A DNA stretch of 64,000 bases from Acanthaster planci. Lineage: Eukaryota; Echinodermata; Asteroidea; Valvatida; Acanthasteridae. The position numbers and the translations under genes are program-made. A model generated the notes under the pieces. The model ran no database searches, was not told the DNA's origin, and saw only the letters and a list, made by a program, of their open reading frames with translations. Location: contig NW_019091358.1 in the NCBI RefSeq assembly GCF_001949145.1, forward strand, positions 1,684,240 to 1,748,239. Direction: 5' to 3'. The first letter of the stretch is position 1. Every line of letters starts with the position of its first letter. This document shows positions 47,790 to 58,500 of the stretch, piece by piece.

Positions 47790-47922
47790 GTGGCCCCCCC
47801 CCACTTTTTGGAGGTTCTGTAACGCATAGGATGGGCCTGAATGGATGGCCTATAATTGACTGATGCCTGATGGTCTCACAACTGCCCTTCCCCCTTTGAA
47901 AATTGTTCCGCTGCTGTTAATG
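47790..47922 (+). repeat. Dispersed repeat, copy 4
   Basis: It contains ggcctataattgactgatgc, ctgatggtctcacaactgcc and ccctttgaaaattgttccgc, the clearest statement of the family's right half. It lies between the two convergent genes, just past the distal ADAMTSL poly(A) signal. Confidence 0.75.
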
Positions 47923-48326
47923 CCATTGCAGAAAGTGGGGATAAGTGCCAAAAAGTCAACAAGTGCAATGCCTTAATTAATGACCAATCACGTGCAGTGC
48001 CAAATTAATGAACTTAGTATTCTGATGATTCGGGCATGCAACTTTTCTTCCGATACGCTGATTTCCTCATTTTCACTTCACACTTACGCCATTGAAAATT
48101 GAAAAACACTGTACAATGTTTTGTAAAAGATGGATTATCCTGGGTTGCCCGTGCTCAGAAAATTTGTTCAAACCAACTGCAAAGCATAAGATGTTGCCAC
48201 TGTTTTCATGAAGAGCCAATATCGTGGTGGGAAATACGAATTTTTTTCTTTTGGTAATACGACAGTATTTTCACATGACATCTATCACCACAGGCAAAAT
48301 GCACCTGCGATTGTGTACTTCACATA

Positions 48327-48332
48327 TTTATT
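48327..48332 (-). promoter_or_regulatory. Candidate poly(A) signal of the laminin alpha gene
   Basis: AATAAA on the - strand (TTTATT on +), about 1.1 kb after the laminin stop. It is the only canonical hexamer I noticed in the 3' flank before the dispersed repeat at 47790. Transcripts ending here would not overlap the ADAMTSL transcript. Confidence 0.35.
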
Positions 48333-49396
48333 ACATGTAAAGTGAGACAGGCCTTTTGAACGTACTTCGGAAAAAAATTTAATTCAAAGGAATGCAGCTC
48401 TTCCATTTCAGAATACGTGTTATCGGCATTACACAACTTGTGCATTCATTAGCTGATTTGTAACAGATTTCTACTAAGTGATAGTTCCCATTTGTCATTT
48501 ACTGAGCTTATTCTTAACAGTTTGGAATGTTTTGTGTGAGTGTTTACAGGTCGAAACCGTTGTGGCGGATCACAAAAGTAAAATGGGAACTCTGTGCTTT
48601 GACAATGTACTCAATATAGGACATTGTGGGAAGTTCTGAATACATACAGTGCGCTATCTTCAGGTTTGCAACTTAAAAATCCATCACATAAAGCAAAATT
48701 GACTGCTAATTGCTACAGCAAAATAATGAAGCACTTTGAATTTTCAGTGGGATAAAGCACCGTGAATGAAAAGTGGTGGTATAGTTTCATGCAATTTGAG
48801 CTGTCTGAACACACGTGGTGAAAAACACCTCAAATGTACAGATGCAAAACTAAACAGACAAACAAACCATTAAAGAAATCAAACTAAACAAAGCAAAAAC
48901 ATCACAACAAACCAGCACTAAAACATGATGGGAAAATCCTAACGTTACTGAAGAACATGATCTTGACATTAGTAAAATATATGGAGAGAAAATCAATTAA
49001 AAAATATTAAGAGTTACCATCACATTGTGGGCAGATTTTTAAGATGGTAACGATTAATTGGATGCTCCACAACCCTCAAAAAGTACCTAACATTTGCAGT
49101 AATCCAAAAACTGACAGAATTGTTTTTGTAAAAACAGCATTCTTGGTGCAAAGCTATGACAGAACATGAGTTCTGGCGCAAAATACATTAAAGTTATTGT
49201 GCCTGGCCTCCTGATTGAGGAACAGAGAAATAAGGAACGCAATGATTTAAAACCTTCAACACAAATTTACTAAGTATCCACTTTTTCTGTGGAGGACAAA
49301 GTAATGGAATTCAGAATATTTGATATGAATGACCCTAGTTTCCTTGAAGGGTCAAGCACCTGTCTTGGACCTAACCTTTAATAGAGCCAACCTTTC

Positions 49397-49545
49397 TTAG
49401 ACCGGGCGTGGGCAGCCTGTGGTGAAGCCCACTTTGCCCAGGTTGTCCCTGAACGGCACAGTGGCATTATTGATGAGCAGGTCCTGCATACAACCCTGGA
49501 AGGAATTGGTGGCGATTCCGCTGATCAGGGGTACGGTGGTGATAT
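49397..49545 (-). CDS. Laminin alpha exon O (last): end of LG5 and stop
   Basis: The acceptor is cattccatcag before 49545. SFQGCMQDLLINNATVPF is the closing LG strand, with an NAT sequon. GFTTGCPRPV-TAA is the end, where laminin alpha chains typically finish with a cysteine-proline motif directly after LG5. The stop is 49399-49397. Confidence 0.93.
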
Positions 49546-52500
49546 CTGATGGAATGAAAAGTGCCTATCAGATAAAGCTCACCTTCTTGCAAATGCAAAC
49601 ACAACAAAACAGAGGTCAGTGAAGGGAGAAATTTGCAATGTCAAAATCAGAAAACTCTCTAATTTCAAAGATTTCATGTTGAAATCAAAGTGCACTGCTC
49701 CTGGTTGTATGGTTAGGATTCTGCAGGAACTATATTGACCAGTCTCTCCGAATTTCACATCACATGCGGGCAAATTTTGAATATAATTTTTTTATTTTGA
49801 ATACAGTTTTGGCCAAATATCACTGAAAAATTGTAATGGATGTTCAAGTCTTAGGAGCACACATATATAGTTTCCATCATTAGGTTTCAATTCATCCTAA
49901 ATTGGGAATCCCTGTAAAATAAAGGTCCCTGTACTTTATCTCAAACGGTACCTAAACCTTGATTGCTTTCTAAACTTTCTTCACTGAGAATCAGATACGT
50001 TACTCCCTTGAAATCTGAGTTCATACACTGAACGTGATTTCACAATGCTCACAGATGCTTCCTCTGTAATGCACTCCACAATTACACAATAGATATATAG
50101 TGATCATGGTAACAGTTACAGCTTTTTTAAATGTGTATTAATTTGCCAATTAAAAAGAGATCCATGACTTCTTTGTGAAGGTGGCCAATTATTGTTTACA
50201 GACTACCTTTGCTCGCGCTTGAAATAAATGATTAAAAAACTAATGTACAATGAACAACTGGATTTATTGTTTGCCAGAGGGTCTAAGGTTCTAAATAATC
50301 ATTTAGCTCTCAACATACCAGGTATCCCACCAATATACACAGCCAACCCATTGGTGGCAGCCACGGTGGGCGTGCCTGCGTCAAAGGACACCACGTCTCT
50401 GAGATTATCATCCACGGTCAGCGCAAGAGCAGCTGTGGTGAAGGAGAAGCGGAGGAGGTGGGGCTGGTTGTTGCAGACGGCAAACTCACTGGACAGCGTG
50501 GTGGAGCGGACGATGTAGGATGACATGAACCCGTGGCTGACTATCACCCTCACCTGGTAAAAACAGGACAGACAGAGTCCATGAAATGCGGTGACCCGTT
50601 CAATGGTGCAATTTAAATGCAGGGGAGGGGGATTCGAGGGTGCACACACTTTCTTCAAGTGGGCACCATAGAAAAAAAGCTGCAACTGCATAGAAATATA
50701 ACTCAACAGAGATTTCATAAAAAATGGCACGGGGGGGGGACAGGCATCCGCTGAGGGCATGTGTGCCCTTGTAGTTAGGCCACTGCCCTGCATACGTTTA
50801 CATGTACAAAGTATTTAACATACACATGTAGTCCTGGCATATGCATTCAGAAGTTAGTACATGCACTTTGCCAGTATTTTCCTTTGCTTTGAAATCCGAA
50901 GGCTGGTTCATACTTCTGATGAATGGGAAACAAATTTGACAGGTAATGGAAATTCTTCAAGTGGAGTTCTCAAAGTCTACAAATGAGTGGGGGGAGGCAA
51001 TACCTGCTTAAGTCAGTAATTGGGGCACGAATTTGTTTAGCGAACTGTTCTTTGACTTACCAATCCATTGTAAATGTCCATTGCAATGAAGTTCTGGGCA
51101 TCTCCAGAGATGGCCAATAATAGTGCATTCTGCATGACTGTGCGTATGGTCAGCTGGATATCCAAGCTGTCACCAATGCGGAAGTTGTTCACTGACAAAA
51201 TAACACAAAGAAATAAATTAATCATTATACCTGTCAAAATAAAGAAATGTTAACAGGGGAATTAATTTGTCTCTTCATTATAAAATGTACCATAACTGCA
51301 ATGCATAAGGCCCTGTCCGAAATGGGCTTCCAGAGCTATACGGGGACGTCTACTATCTGAGCATCTTTGCATATTTCCAATGGAGTGAAGACCTAGACCT
51401 AGCTCTGGACAACAGATTTAGATGCAGCCTAAGCTGGGTTTTTTTGGGGGGGGGTTGAGGGAAGCTCAGGAGATGAAGTTTGGGTTTTTAAGGGCAAGGG
51501 GCAAATTAGGAAATAAACCAAAACAAACAGACAGCCAGCATAACAAAAATACATAGTGGAATTTGATACACAGATATAGTATTATGTCATTATTTTAGGA
51601 AATAAATTCTGAGATTCTTTTCAGTGCAGCAAACAACAGGAATGATCAGCCATTCCACCATACCTTAACCACTTAGAAATATTGAATAATGGGTAAAATG
51701 CAGGGGTGTTGTGTGTTGTAACTTGGAGGATGCCTTATCACGGAGTAATGCAATAACTCTTTGTTTAACCACTACCTGCCGGGGACTCCGGAATCGGAGA
51801 CATATGGTTTATACGCGTGGCCGGGGTCTCCGAAATCGGACAAAGGAAACAGGGCCCTGTAACCAAAGACCGTACTCCGAACAAAAGACCAGGCTGCTGG
51901 GCATTCCCGACATTTTTCACTTTCAAAAGTTGTGATTATCCAGCCTTGTTTTGAAACCGTATACCAGGGTTGGGGCATTGAGAGCCAGCGGATTACCACA
52001 GGGGACAAAAGCACTCCACCACCGCAGGATGAGCCACAGAGCACTGCTGCATGCTAATCTAGCCCCTATTGAAAAGAGGTCAGCAGTGCACTGAGCCAGG
52101 TTGGTGAACAAAAGACAGTTANNNNNNNNNNNNNNNNNNNNNNNNNNNNNNNNNNNNNNNNNNNNNNNNNNNNNNNNNNNNNNNNNNNNNNNNNNNNNNN
52201 NNNNNNNNNNNNNNNNNNNNNCGTGTGGCTATAAACGACCGTTAAATGAAATGATGAATTTTTGAAAGATTTTAAAAACGGAAAAAATGATAGTCATGCC
52301 GGCCCAGCATCATCAACATTGAAAATGCTCCGGCATGAAGTGGTTAAAACATGGCTCAAAATAAGCTTGTTGGGTTAATAGGGAGTTTATGCCAAGGTAA
52401 TGTGGCTGGGATATGAGAAAAATGGCAGACGCACTAAAACTGAACAGGACTTTGTATGGCATTTTTCACAGTTCAGCTGATTTCAGGGCAAAATTGCCTG

Positions 52501-55500
52501 CCTCCATACTGCCAATATCAGGTAAGCTTGTTCCCAAATCAGATAATAAAAATAGCATATCTAGACACAACATATATGGGCTCTGTGTAAAAGCACTCCC
52601 TTGCTCATAACACCCTCCCTCCCCGAGGCCCTGAATACCACTACCACACAATGTGCACCAATGCATGCTAACAAGGGAACATACACCACTGGCAGCTGAC
52701 ACCCCCCACCTTCTTTGACTGGGGAGGCTCCCCCACTTTGGGCAGGTCCTATAATGGTGTGGAGGTTAGGCTTAATAGATCGGTCCATTAACAGCTGATG
52801 GTTGATGGTCTCACAAATGGCCACCCCCTCATTCATCTTCGAAAATCACTCACTGACAAACACACTGTGACGTCTCCACACGACACTCTTGCCACAAACC
52901 AATGTAGGGTCTCTGGCTTACCTGCCATGTCTGGAGCCAGACAACCCTTCCCTCAACAGTTTGTGCATAGAGGTGATGCTATCTACACCTTGACCATGGA
53001 TAGGAGTGTTCTACTTACTCAGATGCAGCCAACCGGTGCCATCGAAGGAGCCGCCGGGGTCCACTTCGTTCATGCTACAGGGTTGAACGTCAACCATGCT
53101 GGTTGGATTGCTACCAACAGAAGACAGCAGATTTTAATGATGGTCAATACTGACAGAAATGGTACAAGTACATATGGGGTGACTGGCAGAGAAGTGGCAG
53201 TGATAAAGGACAAGATGTCTTGCAAAACATCATTAATAAATCACATATGGATGTTCCCTCACTTGGTGGGGTGTGGTGTGGTGTGATATGGAATGCTATG
53301 CCTTGTGGTTTCCTTGCTAAAACACAGGAGCCCATGGAAAATTCAGCAAACTGAGGGCTTAATTTCAGTAAATGGGGTTGTGTCTTAAAACCAAAGTGGT
53401 CAAGCCATACACTTTGCCACCTTCTGTTCATTTCTATCCAAGAGTAAAAATGAACTGCATAATGGATGGCTTTAATCACCCTTTAGTATGGTATCTAATG
53501 AAACAACTATGTTGAAGATAAAAGAAGCCTTTGAAATATACATTTACCATCCTTATCAAACTCATCTCAATTTGAAAACTGCCCATTATTAAAAAGGTTT
53601 GAGCAAAGTAATAACAGCTAATGGTCAGACATTTGTGTGGTTTGCATGACGGAGTCAGAGATTAATACCTGAGGTTAAATATCAAATCAGGCGGAGCAGC
53701 AAACTGAAACTCCAGCATCCTGATGCAGCCGTCAAAGGGATTTGAAATCTAGGAGTGAAACACATCAGAAAGTGAACAATACCGGCAAAACAATTAGGGC
53801 TTCCTACTTGACAGGATGTATATTCACAATGCAGTGCCCAACTAGGCATCTGCTTAGAACAGGCCACTTGTCATCTTCATGAAGCTACTTATCTGAGACA
53901 CAATTACTGCAGTGAAAGGACACTCATGAACTCATCGCTAAAATGAGTCAAAAATTATGTCATGTGTTGCACGATGATCGAATCCCTACAAGGCAAACTG
54001 GCAATGTCCAAAATAAGGAACAACGCAGGGCCAGTTCTCAAGCATGAACAACAGTTTCACCACTGGTAACCTGCTCTTTCAATAAGGTATGCCATCTTCA
54101 CTTACATCTTGCCCCAGGTAACCAGTGTCACAAACGCACCCTAGGCCAATTATCAATGATTACTCCAACCATCCACTGCTCAAGTGATGTTGGCTAAACT
54201 ACAGTTCATGGCAGTCATGACTTCAGCTTGCCTGTAAATAACCATCCCTTAGGCTAGTCCTCACTGCTGAGCTACAGGCACTCTTGCAATGTTTGTGCAC
54301 AGGGTTCCATTAGCAACTCTTACTCACCCGCAGGTGGTACCCACTCCTTGCGATGCCAGGGCCAATGCCTCCCACATAGAGGTCAGTGTTGATGGCAATG
54401 CTGGACACGACAGAATCCAATTGCACAACATTTCTGCTGTAGTCCCTCGTCTTCTCTACCAGGATGGCCACAAAGTCATGGATGCGCAGGATTGTTACCT
54501 GTTGTCGATAGGAAGGTTAACCAGATTTCATGGGTTTCGTTGGGAGTCGACATTAAAGATCAAATTTCAACAGGCCTATTCCAAAACCAATATCTTTCTT
54601 GCCTTAAGTTGCTTACAAAATATCTGACAAATGGATATATAGGCCCTACTTTATGAAACTGGAACAACATGAAGTTCATGCATTAGTGTGACATTGCAAA
54701 CAAATTAGTACTAAAAATACATCCTAAAGGATTCATAATCTCATAGTTTCATTCCTACTTTCATTCATTTTCACCCAATATATCACATTTTTACTAACTA
54801 GCCACTGATGGTCAGCATACTGTGTGTGAGTTTTGTTAAGGGACAAGATAAACCAGTACGGGTATCATTCAAGGCAAATTTAGCCAAATAATTATGAAAC
54901 GCGCACTTCTTGTTTGTGTTTTAGATGTGAGGGTTCAATTTTTGTTTACTTTTCACTGGTACCTCACAAAACAAGGCCAGACGTCAAAGATAAGATATGT
55001 TAGGTGTGCACTTATTACAAGGAAAAAGACAATCAATTTGCAGATGTGTAATTGCCTTTGAACAAGTTAATACTGTGTGCTATAACTGAACTGTTTAATT
55101 ATTAAATGGTGCCTCATTCCAATGTTAAAAACAAATCTGAGGGATATCTGATAGGAATTCTGCACAGAAGTACAAGGGAAGAGAGTCCATTTACAATTGC
55201 ACAACTATGTTTGAACATGTGTGTATAATTAGCAATGTTTACCACAACTGAATGTTTCTGACATTTCACTGGTGTATCATAGAAATGTCTTTATAAACAA
55301 ACAAGGATTGACAGAAAATTAGACAACACAGGAAAGTTAATTTGAATAACTGCATAATTTAACTCTCCAACTGATCCAATATTAGGCGGCTGCATCAAGC
55401 TCCCACAAAAGCACAACCAAAATATGCATGTTTGTATGAGGGGTCTACGATGTTGAATTGCAAGACAGAGGGTCTGTCCAAAGATAAAGCAGGAGGCTTG

Positions 55501-58500
55501 TAGTCCATCAATATGTTCGGTCCTAGTTTATGATTTATTCTCTTAGTCTCAGCAAGACCCCACACCACAAAATAAAAAAAGAAACACTTGAATTATTTTG
55601 TCTTATTGTTGGCCTTACGCATTAACTCCCTTTCAGTTAAATGTAATACCTTTTAGATGAATGTTAGAATGTAACTTTGCAACCAAATAAACACATTTTT
55701 GCTTTGTTATTTTCACATTTTACCTCTCAATATTTGAATTTCAAAAGGAGCTATTTAACCCCTTCTCGGCGGGAAATTTTTTCTGAAAGCCAACTCCAAG
55801 AATGCCAGCCTCGCTTGGCCCAGCGTGCTCTGCAGGCTTTGAATTACACGGTGAAAAGGCTGATTGTTCGGTGGCATGCAGCTCTACTCAAGTTTCCATA
55901 TTCCCGTTGCCTCTTTTCAAAGCAGGGACTATTGTGAAGCTGGCGATTATGATGCAAATTCTTTCTTTTCATTTCTGGGCTACACACAAAGACCAATTAC
56001 CATATACACAAGAGCCAGGGTCTGCCTTCTTTCACCGTGTTCGCTCGAGCATGGGCCGAGAATAATAGCGGAAAAGCAGGCTGAGGATCTCAATTTTTAC
56101 GGTGTGTCTTAACGCGTCCTGGCATGAAAGGGTTAAATATGTATTAATCCATCACATGTCAACATATTCAGCACAGCCCTAAACACAGAGGCCTATGGGG
56201 CTTACCTCCTGCCAGAGTGCATTGTCATACCGTTCCCTGGTGGCTATGTTGAAACCAGTCATGGCTCTAGAGTCCGTCAGGATGTTAAAGGACAGCTTAC
56301 CATCGATCATGACCAGGCCCATGAATTGCCTCGGTGTGGTGGGGCTGTTGGCTGCATAGAGCATCACACCGTCCGGGGAGAGGGCACGGAATGACAGCTT
56401 GATCACAAACCTGGTGGCAGCAACCAACCAAAAAAGGTGGAATCATGTGACCTGCAGTACATCATCACTCTTCAGCCTTCATCCTTGTCTTTTTATATAT
56501 CAGCAATTCCAGCACACTGCATGTGCGAGCAAGTTTTGTGTGAATGGCAAGGCATGCAAGACCAATGTTCATTGAAATGTATCATCTCTGCATAAGCACA
56601 CAAAAGCATGAACAGTTGCCCAACAGCCTCTCTCTACCTTGCTGACAAAAGGGTACTTGGGCATGGAACTGATTTAGAATCACCTATTCAAGAACAGTGC
56701 TGCCTGTTGAGGTGTAAGCTGGTAAGCCTGATAGCTGCTCGTTGTAACGCCAAACCTGACCGCCCCTGGGTAGGGGATGACCAGCGTGGGCTCTCTGCAG
56801 GTGGTGGGCGCTGCAGTACCAGTGGGGGCTGGGGAGGTGGGGTAGGGGCGTGGTGGCAACTCAGATACCGGTGGGGTAACACCGGACAGGTCCAGCCCGT
56901 GATTTGCCAGGACTATGGAGCCATCATTGAAGTTCACAGAGCTGTCAAAATACAATAAACAAGAACTGGGTCTAGACTCAGATGAAGATGATTTTGATAA
57001 AAAATCCCTCCTATCTGGTTCCTAAATATGACTTAACTTCAGTTCAAACCAGGCCCCCTGCTAATGGAACCAAAGAAGGTAATGCACAACTCGAATGGTA
57101 ATGATAATGGTAATGCTCATCGAATGGAAGCTTGCAATCAGTGGGACATGCGCCTGTATAAACAAAGTCACTTGAGAACTGGATAAATTCCAAACAGAAA
57201 GCAATGTTTCCTCATATAACCAGGGATACAGATTGTGCTTAAAAGGATCTCCCATAATGATCCCCCATAGGGCACCCCACTGATAAAATCTTGGTTGCTC
57301 CCCTGGGTGGGAAATTATGATTGTCGAAGTACCAGCTATAAACTTGCTTTCTTGAATGTCCAACAATCATGGCCCCACTTCTGCTGCTTTTCATCAGGAA
57401 GAATCTCTGCTTACTTTAGCAGAAAACTCTCACTTACCATTACAAAACATACTTCACAGGTTGGCATTCAATTCTGGCTCAACCCCGTGGGCTTGTTTAC
57501 CAACTTACAATTCTGCGCTTACAATGCTAGCACAAAATTTCTGCACCATAGAGGCTTTCCAGGGCTGCCATCTTGCATGCCAATGCTTTTGTTCCACAGG
57601 GTATGAACAAGGGAGGTATCCTGTTGAACAAAAGAACTGCCCTGCATAATGGCTACCACGCAAAGCCTCCATAGCACTGTGATGAGAACAGAATAGTGTA
57701 GTATTTAGTTGATTTATCACTAGACATTCAATAAAACATAGGAATGCCTAGCAATAGCCCCTATTTCACTTTCTCGTTGCTGGAAGGTGATGCATGGACA
57801 TAATTCTACTGAGGGTTGACTTACAGTGAGTTGATCATGAAATCTCTCAGGTCTCCACTCAGGGACATGCGGATGGGGAACTCTCCGCCAATCAGAATGG
57901 GTGTGGTGCTAGGAACTCCGCCCACATACAGGTAGCTACTCTGTCCCAGTATGTCTATGCCTTCAGTCTGAAGGTGTCGCATGCTGTATACGGTGGGCAG
58001 GTCGTTCACCTTGAGTGAGGCACTGAGTTAAGTGAAAAAATAACCCCAAAACCAAGAAAACAAGAAGTGATGTCAAATCGGAGCAGGACCAGTGGAGCAA
58101 TTCAAGAGAAAAAGCAACTGGAAATTCAGTCCTTGTTCATATGTTGAAATAAGAATAAGAATCAGGTTTAACTTAGTACTAATTCTTAGAGTGCATGTTA
58201 ATGTTTGCACTGTTCAATGGGAAAAATGCAAAGTAAACCGGAAAACACTAAAAATCACACATATAAAATCAAAGAAAGAAAACCAAACCACTAATGATTC
58301 AAATGATAGAGAACATATTCATATTCAATAAAATCTAATTACGAAACTAATTTTACCAAGACTAAAGCACTGCTGCCATAAAACAAGCATGTGGAATAGA
58401 TCCATTCGGGGGATTTTGGGGAGGTATTTCTGGAGTATGCTTAATTTATCATTACTAGAGAGTGGTCATCCTCCAAATCTGATCCTTGATACTTACGAGA

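Larger units (their letters stand above)
45987..49396. other. Convergent intergenic region with both 3' UTRs
   Basis: 3.4 kb between the two stop codons. It contains the candidate poly(A) signals at 47010, 47710 (+) and 48327 (-), and dispersed-repeat copy 4. There is no open frame with a recognisable domain. Confidence 0.8.
51192..53018 (-). other. Laminin alpha intron with TTAA element and assembly gap
   Basis: Non-coding sequence between exons L and M. It holds the TTAA-flanked element 51769-52343, the 100-base gap and dispersed-repeat copy 5. Confidence 0.75.

Noticed and set aside
58009-58012. CAAG acceptor directly before GTGAACGAC of laminin exon G
   Set aside because: Joining exon F to this site creates a TGA stop. 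The acceptor at 58023-58024 keeps the frame and adds a plausible SASLK strand.
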